Position numbers and translations under genes: made by a program
Notes under the pieces: generated by a model
Databases searched by the model: none
Told to the model about the DNA's origin: nothing
The model's input: the letters and a program-made list of their open reading frames with translations, nothing else
Part shown: piece after piece, positions 15,810 through 23,837 of the stretch
How the letters are laid out: each line of letters opens with the position of its first letter
How positions within the stretch are numbered: the stretch's first letter is position 1
Source: an uncultured Anaeromyxobacter sp.
Lineage (GTDB): Bacteria > Myxococcota > Myxococcia > Myxococcales > Anaeromyxobacteraceae
DNA length: 44,575 nt
Reading direction: 5' to 3'
Assembly (NCBI GenBank): GCA_903904005.1
Contig: CAIVAR010000019.1
Coordinates: 1 to 44,575 of the forward strand

Positions 15810-16730
15810 TCAGGACGCTTTGCGGAAGGCGGCGTAGCGGATCTCGAGCAGATCCTGGCGCGGGCGGCTGGCGGCCGCGCGCGGCGGCACGATGCGCAGA
15901 CCAGCGATCTCCTGGAGGCCGTGGCGAAGCATGGGGCCGTCGGTCTCGGCGAGGATGTCCTGCCGGACCTCCACCACCAGGTCTGGACGGACCCCGAAGA
16001 TGTGGCGGTCGAAGGCGGTGTGGTGGAACGCGCAGAGCGCCAGCCCGTTCGGCACGATCGGCTCCCCTCGCGGGTCGCTGTCCGGAACGATGTGGGCCGC
16101 CTCGAGCAACTCGACGTGCTTGAGCCGACAGATGGCACAGCGCCCCTGGTAGGCATGGAGCACGCGCTGCCGAAACGTCTCCTGGTGAAGACGCCGGAGG
16201 GTCACCGTCGTCACGTAGGAGCGCCTCGCCTCCGCGGCCACGGGTGAGGCTGGCACAAGGCTCCTCAGGCTTTCCTTCTCGTCCACCTTGATCCGGAACG
16301 AGAGGGCAGCTGGATCGTCTCCGACGACGTAGACCGGCCATGCCGGCAGGTACTCCCCCTTCACGACGCCGAACAGGTACACGAGCGGTGCTCCCCGCTC
16401 CATGGCAAGGCGCAGCCCGGCGTTGTCCCGGTGACGGGGATCGGTTCCGCGATAGCGGTAGTTGAGGATGCCCTCCTCATCCAAGCCGTCGTCGTAGGGC
16501 CTCCTCCTCCCCTCCACCTCGGGCGAGGTTGCGACGCTGATGGGCATCTCCGGGAGGACGGCAGGCTTGAAGATTCCTTGCGGACCGATGAGCGGGACGC
16601 GATGACCTTCGAAGTCGAATCCTCGCGACAGCACCGACCAGGGGAGTACCTCACCGAGCAGTTCCGTCTGCTGGGTGAGGAACTCGAATGCGCGGATTCG
16701 AACCTGCCGATCGAAGGCTGCTGCGTCCAT
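15810..16730 (-). CDS. HNH endonuclease, predicted restriction type (COG3440-like)
   Basis: A 306-residue protein. The C-terminal third carries an HNH nuclease module: CAICRLKHVELLEAAHIVPDSD, PNGLALCAFHHTAFD, then FGVRPDLVVEV. The N-terminal ~180 residues contain YRGTDPRHRDNAGLRLAMERGAPLVYLFGV, a pattern shared by predicted stand-alone restriction endonucleases where this half is thought to recognise modified or specific DNA. The ATG at 16730 has no clear ribosome-binding site. No methyltransferase is adjacent, so a type IV (modification-dependent) enzyme is more plausible than a classical restriction pair. Codon use is slightly less GC-extreme than its neighbours, hinting at transfer. Confidence 0.85.
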   Translation of the reverse strand: MDAAAFDRQVRIRAFEFLTQQTELLGEVLPWSVLSRGFDFEGHRVPLIGPQGIFKPAVLPEMPISVATSPEVEGRRRPYDDGLDEEGILNYRYRGTDPRHRDNAGLRLAMERGAPLVYLFGVVKGEYLPAWPVYVVGDDPAALSFRIKVDEKESLRSLVPASPVAAEARRSYVTTVTLRRLHQETFRQRVLHAYQGRCAICRLKHVELLEAAHIVPDSDPRGEPIVPNGLALCAFHHTAFDRHIFGVRPDLVVEVRQDILAETDGPMLRHGLQEIAGLRIVPPRAAASRPRQDLLEIRYAAFRKAS

Positions 16731-17013
16731 CGAGGATCATCAGACCTGGTCGAACGATCCGGGTCAATCAATGGTCCGCGGCGCGGACCGTCGGACAGAT
16801 GGGGCGTAAGAAAACGCTGTATTGACAGGGTTTCTAGCGGGTTCCGCATCGCATCTTCGACGGCCGCGGGAGGGGGCCTATCGTTGCCTCAGTTCGCGCA
16901 GGAGCGGCGATCGGGTGTCCTGGCGAGGTTCGAGATCTTCGCGCCGGGAATCGCGCGGGAGGGCGATTCCGTGCGTCTGGCGAGGGCGCGAATTCCCGTG
17001 AGAGGGTGGTTTC
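16731..17013. promoter_or_regulatory. Divergent intergenic region between two HNH genes, with hairpin
   Basis: This 283-base region has lower GC than the genes. GGTCCGC (16773-16779) and GCGGACC (16783-16789) make a 7-bp stem with a 3-base loop, 43 bases upstream of the left HNH gene. A TTGACA (16822-16827) is present on the plus strand, but no matching -10 lies at 16-18 bases, so I do not call a promoter from it. Confidence 0.4.
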
Positions 17014-18252
17014 ATGAACGCACGCGAATGGTCCTCCCGCATCGCCGAACTCGCCCGCCGCGAGCAGTCCGCGCTCGTCGATCTGCTCCTCGCCGTTGGC
17101 GAGTTCGACGCCCAGGCCGTGTACCGGCAGCTGGGCTTCTCGAGCCTCTTCGACTTCCTGCACCGGGAAGTCGGCCTGTCGCGGGGATCGGCCTACTACC
17201 GGCAGGTGGGCGCCCGGATGGTCCGGCGCTTCCCCGAGGTGGAGGGTCCGATCCGGGACGGGAAGCTCTGCATCACTGTCGTGAGCGAGCTCTCCAAGGT
17301 GATGACCGAGGAGAACCGGGCCGAGGTGCTGCCCCGGTTCTTCGGATGTTCGCGCCAGGAGGCGAAGCAGCTGGTGGCGGAACTCCTTCCGGCGCCGGTG
17401 GTGCCGAGGAGGACGGTCGTCACCGAGGTCCTGCTGCTGGCGCCGGCGATCGTCCAACCGGTTGGACGATCCGCGACCCACCCGGGTAGGGGCGCACCCG
17501 TGCCCGTGCAGCCACGGACCGTGGTGGAGCCGATGACGTCCACCGAGACCCGGATGCACATCACGGTCTCGCAGGCGTTCGTGGCCCTGCTGAAGAAGGC
17601 CAAGGCCGGGCAGTCGCACGTTCGGCCGAACGCCACCGACGAGCAGGTGCTGACCACGGCGCTGGAACTGCTCGTCGAGAAGCAGGAGAAGCGGAAGGCT
17701 TCGGTGCCGGCCCGCGTGAAGCGGGAGGTGCGGGAGCGGGACCAGGGAAAGTGCCAGTGGCCGGTGGCCTCGGGTGGGGTTTGCGGGTCGGAGGTGAGGC
17801 TGGAGATCGACCATGTGGTGCCGCGGGGAAAGGGCGGGGCGTCGACGCCGGAGAACTGCAGGATCCTTTGCCAGGCGCATAACCTGGAGTCGGCGCGGGA
17901 CCTTTACGGCGCGGAGGTGATGGACAGGTACACGAAGGGTGTACCCAGGGCCGGCGAGCCTTGCGCCGTCTACTTCGTAGACGGCGCGGAGGGGGTGACC
18001 CGCGCCTTGCCCCAGCAGGCGAGCACCTTCCGCCCCGCCTCGGCCCGACCCGCCTCGTCACCGGGCGCGAACCTCGCCACCGCGAAGCGCGGCGCCTGCG
18101 CGGGAAGCTGCCGGAAGCTCGGGTCCACGGCGACCCAGCGCCGCCCGGCCGCCACCTCGACCCACTCGTGCCAGACGAAGCGCGCGCCGTCCCAGGCCAC
18201 GCCGACGACGAGCCGCCCCTCGAGCCCGTCGTCGCGGGCGCTCCGGAGGTAG
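17014..18252 (+). CDS. HNH endonuclease with anomalous antisense C-terminal tail
   Basis: The frame encodes 412 residues. Residues 1-125 are helical (REQSALVDLLLAVGEFDAQAVYRQLGFSSLFDFLHREVGL, typical of myxobacterial HNH proteins), 126-175 is a linker, and 232-300 is the HNH module: CQWP..CG, then IDHVVPRGKGG (D266, H267), N281 and CQAHN (H289, N290). The family body ends near residue 310. The remaining ~100 residues are Ser/Thr/Arg/Pro-rich and are encoded opposite the transglutaminase-like gene, overlapping it by 283 bases. That tail looks like run-on translation after loss of the original stop, or a frameshift. The ATG at 17014 follows GAGAGGGTGG. The linker contains a perfect 24-bp palindrome (17448-17471). 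Confidence 0.8.
   Translation: MNAREWSSRIAELARREQSALVDLLLAVGEFDAQAVYRQLGFSSLFDFLHREVGLSRGSAYYRQVGARMVRRFPEVEGPIRDGKLCITVVSELSKVMTEENRAEVLPRFFGCSRQEAKQLVAELLPAPVVPRRTVVTEVLLLAPAIVQPVGRSATHPGRGAPVPVQPRTVVEPMTSTETRMHITVSQAFVALLKKAKAGQSHVRPNATDEQVLTTALELLVEKQEKRKASVPARVKREVRERDQGKCQWPVASGGVCGSEVRLEIDHVVPRGKGGASTPENCRILCQAHNLESARDLYGAEVMDRYTKGVPRAGEPCAVYFVDGAEGVTRALPQQASTFRPASARPASSPGANLATAKRGACAGSCRKLGSTATQRRPAATSTHSCQTKRAPSQATPTTSRPSSPSSRALRR
17448..17471. repeat. Perfect 24-bp palindrome within the HNH gene
   Basis: GATCGTCCAACC (17448-17459) is followed directly by its exact reverse complement (17460-17471) with no spacer. It falls in the linker-coding part, around residues 145-153. It could be an operator, a nuclease target or a recombination remnant. 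Confidence 0.8.
17963..17987. terminator. Strong 11-bp hairpin at the HNH/transglutaminase junction
   Basis: GCGCCGTCTAC (17963-17973) and GTAGACGGCGC (17977-17987) pair perfectly around a TTC loop. The stem contains the stop codon of the transglutaminase-like gene and lies where the conserved part of the HNH gene ends. There is no T-run. It is the natural place for a bidirectional terminator between two convergent genes. Confidence 0.6.
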
Positions 18253-18950
18253 GCGGCCGAGCGGTCCTGGCAGTTTCCGGCCTCGGAGAAGTCGCGCGGC
18301 AGGCCGGAGGGCGGCGGCGCGGGATCCTCCGCCTCGGGCGGAAGCCCGCAGAAGCGCAGGTCCCGTTCCAGCTCGGCGCCGGGCGGGGCGGGCACGGCGC
18401 TCCCGAAGGTGGCCGGAGCCCGCGCCGGGACCTCGGCCCGCGGGTCGGCGACGAAGCGGGTCTCCTGCCCGGGCAGGAGCACCTCCTCGGGCAAGTCGCC
18501 CGGAACCGCGCGGAAGCGCACCGCCTCGCCGAGCACCTCCCCCTCGAGCCAGGCGCCGCGGCGCGTGGCGCATGCGGTTCCCGAACGGCCGGTCTCGGCG
18601 TCCTCCACCCGGAGGCACCGGCGCTCCCCCTCCGGAACCGAGGACAGCATCGCCTCGACGACGATGGAGGCCACCGCCTCGCCGTCGCCCTTGCGTCGCC
18701 TCCCGCCAGCCTCGGCCTCGAGGAGCATCCCGGCCCGGTCGGTGGTGACGCCCACCCGGCGCTTCGCCACGCCGCCGCCGCCCGCCTCGGGCACCCGGAG
18801 CGCGGTCTCGAACCCGGCGGTGCAGCGGGCCCGGTCGCAGCGGACGGTGAGCGTCGCCACCCCGACCGGCTGTCCCGCGATCTCCACCCGGTAGCGGCGC
18901 GAGGCCGCGTCGGGCAACAGGGCGAGCAGGGCGAGGAAGAACGCCGTCAT
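17970..18950 (-). CDS. Transglutaminase-like protein
   Basis: A 326-residue protein with a short hydrophobic N-terminus (MTAFFLALLALLPDAAS), likely a signal peptide. The transglutaminase/protease-like core is at about 220-285 with an intact Cys-His-Asp triad: C227 in EAGNCQDRSA, H261 in FVWHEWVEV, and D276 in WVAVDPSF. The first 200 residues are a beta-rich region of the kind found before bacterial transglutaminase-like domains. The ATG at 18950 overlaps the dedA stop as ATGA, with GGAGG upstream. Bacterial members are mostly peptidases or of unknown activity; the target here is not evident. Confidence 0.88.
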   Translation of the reverse strand: MTAFFLALLALLPDAASRRYRVEIAGQPVGVATLTVRCDRARCTAGFETALRVPEAGGGGVAKRRVGVTTDRAGMLLEAEAGGRRRKGDGEAVASIVVEAMLSSVPEGERRCLRVEDAETGRSGTACATRRGAWLEGEVLGEAVRFRAVPGDLPEEVLLPGQETRFVADPRAEVPARAPATFGSAVPAPPGAELERDLRFCGLPPEAEDPAPPPSGLPRDFSEAGNCQDRSAAYLRSARDDGLEGRLVVGVAWDGARFVWHEWVEVAAGRRWVAVDPSFRQLPAQAPRFAVARFAPGDEAGRAEAGRKVLACWGKARVTPSAPSTK

Positions 18951-19579
18951 CCCCTCCTCCGGCGGACCGCGCCGATGGCGAGGCGTGCCAGGACGTAGGC
19001 CGCGACCACGGCCATGACCGCCCAGGCCACCACCGTGTAACGCTCGAGCAGGTGCACGAAGTCGTCGAGGTTCTTCACCAGGAAGGCGCCGACGAGGAGG
19101 AGCAGCGCGTTCCAGGCGGCCGCCGAGATGCCGCCCCAGAGGAGGACCTTGCCCACCGGCAGGCGCGCCGCGCCTGCGCCCACGAAGAGGAAGGCGCGGA
19201 TGCCGGGCAGGAACCGGTTGGCGAGGAGGAACCACGCGCCCCACCGGGCGTACCCCGCCTCGACCCGGCGCACGTGGTCGAGGGTGATCGGGCCCCGGCG
19301 CGCCGCCCCCTTCTCGAGCGCCGCCCCCAGCGCGACCCCCACGCGGTAGTCGATCCAGGCCCCCAGCACCGCCCCGCCGGTCGTGGCCGCGAAGGCCACC
19401 GGCCAGGAGATCTTCCCGTTCACGGCGTACCAGGCGCCGAGCACGACCAGCGTGTCCCCGGGGAACGGCGGGAAGACGTACTCGATGAGGCTGCCGAGAA
19501 AGAGGATGGCCGGCGCCGCCGGGCCGGTCCGCGCGAGCGCCTCGGTGAGGGTCGCGACCACGCGCTCGAGCGTGCTCAC
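18947..19579 (-). CDS. DedA family membrane protein
   Basis: A 210-residue inner-membrane protein of the DedA/VTT family, several members of which act as undecaprenyl-phosphate or phospholipid flippases. Motifs are EYVFPPFPGDTLVVLGAW near the N-terminus and RFLPGIRAFLFVGAGAARLP near residue 130, with a substrate-cavity acidic and arginine residue in the expected places. The GTG at 19579 was chosen; a TTG at 19603 is possible. It overlaps the downstream transglutaminase-like gene by four bases. The GT87 gene lies divergently. Confidence 0.9.
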   Translation of the reverse strand: MSTLERVVATLTEALARTGPAAPAILFLGSLIEYVFPPFPGDTLVVLGAWYAVNGKISWPVAFAATTGGAVLGAWIDYRVGVALGAALEKGAARRGPITLDHVRRVEAGYARWGAWFLLANRFLPGIRAFLFVGAGAARLPVGKVLLWGGISAAAWNALLLLVGAFLVKNLDDFVHLLERYTVVAWAVMAVVAAYVLARLAIGAVRRRRG

Positions 19580-19629
19580 CGGGCCATGGTAGACCGGCGC
19601 CAAGCTCCCTGCTAATCATCCCGCCTCCG

Positions 19630-20808
19630 ATGTCGCCGTCCGGCAGAGAGCGCCTCCGCAAAGCCGCGCCGTACCTGGTCGCCACCGCCTGGATGGTGCT
19701 CGCGTGGGCGTTCCTGGTGCGGGGGGTCGAGCACCCCGGCGTGGCCTACCGCCCCTGGGCGTTCCGGAACCACGCCTACTCCGACCTCCTCGCCATGACC
19801 GGCGATCGCTACCTGAACGGGGGACGTCCCCTCCCCTACGTGGAGGACCGCATCGAGTACCCGGTGCTCCTCGGCGCGGCACTCTGGGCCCCGTCCTTCC
19901 TGCCCGGCGGCCAGGTGGTCCACTTCACCGCGAGCGTGCTCGGTCTCTGGCTCTGCCTGCTGGGCGCGATCGCGGTGCTTCGCCGCCTCCCCGGCGCGAG
20001 CCCGTGGTGGCTCGCCGGCACCCCGGCCATCGCCTACTTCGGCGCGCTCAACTGGGACCTGCTCCCCATCGCGCTCCTCCTCGCCGCGGTGCTCGCCGCG
20101 GAGCGGGACCGGCCCGGCGCGGCCGGCGCGCTGGCCGCCCTGGGGGTCTCGGCCAAGCTCTGGCCGGTGGCGCTCCTGCCGGCGGCCATCGGGGAGCTCT
20201 CGGGGCGGAGACGGTTCGGGGCGCTCGCGCGAGCCGGCGGCGCGTTCCTCGCCATCACGCTGGCCTTGAACCTGCCGGTGGCGCTCTGCGCCCCGGGGAA
20301 CTGGGCCTGGTTCTGGCGATTCAACGGCTCCCGCTCGGCGGAGAACTCGGCGTGGGAGGTGCTCCGGATGAAGGATCCCGCGGTGCTCAACCTGCTCGCG
20401 GGAATGTTCTTGCTCGCCGCGGCCTTCGCCGCGGCCGCAGCAGCCCACCGTGCCGCGCCGGCGTCGCGCGCCCGGGCGGTCCGGCTGGGCACGGCGCTCG
20501 TGCTCGTGGTCTGGGTGGCGACGAACAAGGTCTGGAGCCCGCAGTACGCCCTCTACGCCTTCGCCGCCGGCGCCCTGGTGGCCGGGCCGCGCTGGCTCTT
20601 CCTCTCGCTCGTCGTCGTGTCGGTGGTCGACTACCACCTGGCCTTCGAGGTCCGCGCCGGTCGAAACCTCTTCTGGTTCTTCGACGGCTGGTACTACGCG
20701 GAGGAGCTCCTCCGCACGGCCGTCTACGCGGCCTTCGTGGCATGGATCGCGGTCGAGCTCGCCGCCACCGGCCGTGGCGGCGAGGCGAGGAGGGAGGTCC
20801 CGGCGTGA
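19630..20808 (+). CDS. GT87-like (DUF2029) membrane glycosyltransferase
   Basis: A 392-residue polytopic membrane protein with about ten hydrophobic segments. The first periplasmic loop has YSDLLAMTGDRYLNGGRPLPYVEDRIEYPVLLGA, which contains the D...Y..G..PY......EYP pattern of GT-C fold glycosyltransferases of the GT87/PIG-M-like type. Such enzymes use polyprenyl-phosphate sugars. The start at ATG 19630 lies 50 bases from the divergent dedA. The stop overlaps the start of the YfhO-like gene (GTGA), so the two are made together and probably act in the same glycosylation step. Confidence 0.78.
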   Translation: MSPSGRERLRKAAPYLVATAWMVLAWAFLVRGVEHPGVAYRPWAFRNHAYSDLLAMTGDRYLNGGRPLPYVEDRIEYPVLLGAALWAPSFLPGGQVVHFTASVLGLWLCLLGAIAVLRRLPGASPWWLAGTPAIAYFGALNWDLLPIALLLAAVLAAERDRPGAAGALAALGVSAKLWPVALLPAAIGELSGRRRFGALARAGGAFLAITLALNLPVALCAPGNWAWFWRFNGSRSAENSAWEVLRMKDPAVLNLLAGMFLLAAAFAAAAAAHRAAPASRARAVRLGTALVLVVWVATNKVWSPQYALYAFAAGALVAGPRWLFLSLVVVSVVDYHLAFEVRAGRNLFWFFDGWYYAEELLRTAVYAAFVAWIAVELAATGRGGEARREVPA

Positions 20809-23066
20809 GCACTGCGGACGGCGGAAGGAAGTGGGCGTGGTGGGGGGTCTTCGCGGCGATCCCGGTGCTGGTGGTGGCCTTCCACTGGGCCGCGGCCCGG
20901 CCGGGGATGGCCTTCAACGGCTCCGACCTCCGCTACTTCTTCTACGGCGTTCGCGAGACGGTGGCCGCTGCCCTCCGGCACGGCGAGCTCCCCCTGTGGC
21001 AGCGCGGCTTCTTCATGGGCTACCCGCTCGTGGCCGATCCCCAGGCGGCGGTCTTCGCCCCTGCCACCTGGCTCACCCTCCCCTGGGACGCGCCGCGCGC
21101 GCTCACGCTGGCCACCCTCCTCCACCTCACCATCGCCGGGTGGGGCATGGCCGCCTGGATGCGGCTGCGCTCGCTGTCGCCCGCCTCCGGACTGCTCGCG
21201 GCGGTCCTCTTCGCGCTCGGCGCCAAGCAGACCGTCCACATCGTCCACTGGAACTTCGCGGCCACCACCGCCTTCTGGCCGTGGATGCTGGCCGGGCTGG
21301 AGGGGTTCGCGACCCGGCGCCGCTCGCGCTGGCTCCTCGTCGCGGCGGTGGCGACCGCCTTCGCCTGGCTGGGTGGCTCTCCCCAGATGGCCCACTTCGG
21401 CACGCTGGTGGCGGGGCTCTACGCGCTGCGGATCGCCGTCGACCTCTGGCCGGAGCGGCGCGCCGACGCCGTCTGGGCGGTGCTCATCGTCCCCGTCGGG
21501 TTCGTGCTCGCCGCCGTGCTGGTGCTCCCCACGCTGGAGCTCTCCCGGCTGGGGGCTCGCGCGGTCGTGGTCGACTACGCCTTCGTGACGAGCTGGCGCT
21601 GGCCCGACGCCTGGGGGCTCGCGCTCTACGTGCTGCCCCACGCCTGGGGCGACGGCCGCTGGGGGCTCAACCTCTGGGAGGCCACCGGATACGTGGGGAT
21701 CCCGGCGCTGGCGCTGGCCGTCGCGGCCCCGGCCCGCCGCCGGGGCGTGATCCTCTTCGCCGTTCTCGCCCTCCTCGGGCCGTGGCTCGCGCTCGGAGAG
21801 CGCTCGCCGCTCGGGCTCCACTGGCTCCTCTACAAGGTGCTCCCGGGCTACGGCAGCTTCCGGGTCCCGACGCGGGGGCTGCTCGTCACGGCGTTCGCCA
21901 TGGCGCTGCTCGCCGCCGAGGGGCTCGAGGCCCTGCGGCGCGACCCCACCCGCGCCCGCCTGGCCCGCAGCCTCGGGGTCTTCGCCGCCACCGCCGCGCT
22001 GGCGCTCCTGCTCCCCCGCCTCCCCGGCTTCCCGTTCGACCCGGCCACCACCCGCAAGACCGCCTGGTTCGCGCTGATGCTCTCGGCGCTCGGCGCGCTC
22101 TGGGTGCTGGCGGTATGGCGCGGCCTGCGCGGCGCGGTGGCCGGCGCGGCCATGGTGGCGCTGGCCTTCTACGATCCCTGGTACCTCTTCTCCCGGTTCA
22201 ACGACGTCGCCCCGGGGAAGACCGAGCGTCCGGGGCTGCGCGACTTCGCCCGCATCGTCCCGCCACCGCCCGAGCCGCGCCGGGTGGGGGTCGTCGCCAA
22301 GTGGGGCGCCTCGGTGAACGCGCCGCTGCGGAACGGCTGGGAGGGGACGATGGGCTACGGCCCCATGTCCATCCAGCGCGTCCGGGAACTGCTCGAGGCG
22401 ACGCGGACAGACAAGGTCTCCCGGCTCGGCGCCATGGACGGCGACGCCACCTTCCCGTCGGCCCGGCCCACCTCCCCGCTGTGGCCGCTCCTCGCCACCC
22501 CGATCGTCATCTCCGACGGGGGGCAGCCCGGCCTCCCCACCTACTTCGCCGGGATGCGGGAGTGGGAGAACCCCATGGTGGGCTTCCACGCACCGGCGCT
22601 GCCCCGGGTCTTCTGGACCGGATCGTGGGAGGTGGCGCCCGACGAGGCCGTCACCGAGCCCCTGCTGCGCGCCACCGCCGGGAACGTCGCCGTGCTCGCC
22701 GAGACGCCGACCGGCCTCCCGCCGTCGGGCCCGCCGGAGGGGCCGATCGCCGCCGAGTCGGTCAAGGTCGTCGGCCCCACCCTGGAGGCGACGGTGACCG
22801 CGCCCCGGGACGGGCTGCTCGTCATCGTCGATCCGTTCTACCCGGGCTGGACCGCCACGCTCGACGGCAGGCCCGTCCCCATCCTCCGCGCCAACTTCGC
22901 CTTCCAGGGGGTGCCGGTCACGGCCGGACGGCACGAGCTCCGGCTCATCTACCGGAACCGGTGGGTGCCGATCGGGGCGGCGGTGTCGCTCGGGACGCTG
23001 GCCCTCCTGCTCGCCGCGCTGGCCGTCCGCAACCGCCGGGTCCGGGCCCAGGCGCCCTCGGCGTAG
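20805..23066 (+). CDS. YfhO-like GT-C membrane protein
   Basis: A 753-residue membrane protein. An N-terminal loop GSDLRYFFYGVRETVAAALRHGELPLWQRGFFMGYPLVADPQAAVFAP resembles the YfhO family, whose members glycosylate lipoteichoic acid in Firmicutes and occur widely as uncharacterised GT-C enzymes. About 11-12 membrane spans fill residues 1-470. The C-terminal 250 residues form a soluble beta-rich domain (LLVIVDPFYPGWTATLDGRPVPI, a YfhO hallmark) and end with one last span. The GTG at 20805 has GGGAGGT seven bases upstream. Confidence 0.88.
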   Translation: MSTADGGRKWAWWGVFAAIPVLVVAFHWAAARPGMAFNGSDLRYFFYGVRETVAAALRHGELPLWQRGFFMGYPLVADPQAAVFAPATWLTLPWDAPRALTLATLLHLTIAGWGMAAWMRLRSLSPASGLLAAVLFALGAKQTVHIVHWNFAATTAFWPWMLAGLEGFATRRRSRWLLVAAVATAFAWLGGSPQMAHFGTLVAGLYALRIAVDLWPERRADAVWAVLIVPVGFVLAAVLVLPTLELSRLGARAVVVDYAFVTSWRWPDAWGLALYVLPHAWGDGRWGLNLWEATGYVGIPALALAVAAPARRRGVILFAVLALLGPWLALGERSPLGLHWLLYKVLPGYGSFRVPTRGLLVTAFAMALLAAEGLEALRRDPTRARLARSLGVFAATAALALLLPRLPGFPFDPATTRKTAWFALMLSALGALWVLAVWRGLRGAVAGAAMVALAFYDPWYLFSRFNDVAPGKTERPGLRDFARIVPPPPEPRRVGVVAKWGASVNAPLRNGWEGTMGYGPMSIQRVRELLEATRTDKVSRLGAMDGDATFPSARPTSPLWPLLATPIVISDGGQPGLPTYFAGMREWENPMVGFHAPALPRVFWTGSWEVAPDEAVTEPLLRATAGNVAVLAETPTGLPPSGPPEGPIAAESVKVVGPTLEATVTAPRDGLLVIVDPFYPGWTATLDGRPVPILRANFAFQGVPVTAGRHELRLIYRNRWVPIGAAVSLGTLALLLAALAVRNRRVRAQAPSA

Positions 23067-23084
23067 CGGCATCGGCGTCCCGGG

Positions 23085-23837
23085 CTACCTCCGCCGGGGC
23101 GAGGCGAGCAGCAGGTGGACGTTCTCGCGCTCCCAGGCGGCGGCGCGGGCGTGGTCGGGGAAGGCCCGTTCCTGGCGCCGGAACTCCCGGCCGTGGATGG
23201 TGCGCCGCCCTCCCCGCTCGGCCGGGGGAACCACCTGGTGGAGCATCTCGTGGAAGACGACCGAGGCCACGTAGAAGGCCGGGACGTCCTCCCGGTCCAG
23301 TGCGGGGTGGATGCGGATGGCGCGGGCGGCGTGGAGGTAGACGCCGGTGCGGATCGACCTGCGCCCGGGCATGGCGCCGCTGCGCCCCCAGCCGATCCGG
23401 GCCTCGACCGCCCCCTCGAAGTGCTCCGCGTTGAGCCGATCGAGGATGGCCTGGAGGTCGTGCACCCGCCCGCTGGCCTGGAGCCGTCCGGTCCGCGGGG
23501 GTGCGATGCGGTCCCGATGGGTGCGGACCCAGTCGTCGATGCGGCGGGAGGCGGTGCGGCGACCGTCTCCCCCGCCGGGACGCACGAAGGCGGCCAGCGC
23601 GTCGGCCACCTCGGGAGGGCAGCCGAGGAAGAGGTGGTGGACGCGGAGCTGGATCCGCGCGCGCTCCCGCCGGAACGAGACCATGGTGTGCCGGTTGTCG
23701 TGGACCACGAGCCGGACCGGCTCGCCGAGCCGCGTGGCCACCTCGTCGGCGAGCCGCTCGGCGGCGGCGACGCGGTCGGGGCGGGGCGCCTCGCGGGCGT
23801 CGAAGGAGAGGTCGAGCTGATCCTCCCGGCGCGTCAC
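23085..23837 (-). CDS. SprT-like zinc metalloprotease
   Basis: A 250-residue protein whose C-terminal half matches SprT-like proteases: VFHEMLHQVVPP gives HExxH at H196-H200, and TIHGREFRRQERAF supplies the third ligand H215. In eukaryotes the related SPRTN/Wss1 proteins cut DNA-protein crosslinks; bacterial members are poorly known. The N-terminal ~115 residues show LRVHHLFLGCPPEVADALAAFV, a region common to bacterial SprT/WSS-like proteins. The GTG start at 23837 overlaps the NFACT stop (GTGA), so the two are coupled. This links a possible protein-crosslink or misfolded-protein protease with a ribosome-rescue-type factor. Confidence 0.88.
   Translation of the reverse strand: MTRREDQLDLSFDAREAPRPDRVAAAERLADEVATRLGEPVRLVVHDNRHTMVSFRRERARIQLRVHHLFLGCPPEVADALAAFVRPGGGDGRRTASRRIDDWVRTHRDRIAPPRTGRLQASGRVHDLQAILDRLNAEHFEGAVEARIGWGRSGAMPGRRSIRTGVYLHAARAIRIHPALDREDVPAFYVASVVFHEMLHQVVPPAERGGRRTIHGREFRRQERAFPDHARAAAWERENVHLLLASPRRR

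Noticed and set aside
16822-16827. Perfect TTGACA upstream of the second HNH gene
   Set aside because: No -10-like sequence lies 16-18 bases downstream, and the HNH start is nearly 190 bases away.
20724-23072. A 782-residue minus-strand frame opposite the YfhO-like gene
   Set aside because: It has extreme Gly/Arg/Glu/His content and no recognisable domain; the plus strand holds a clear membrane protein.
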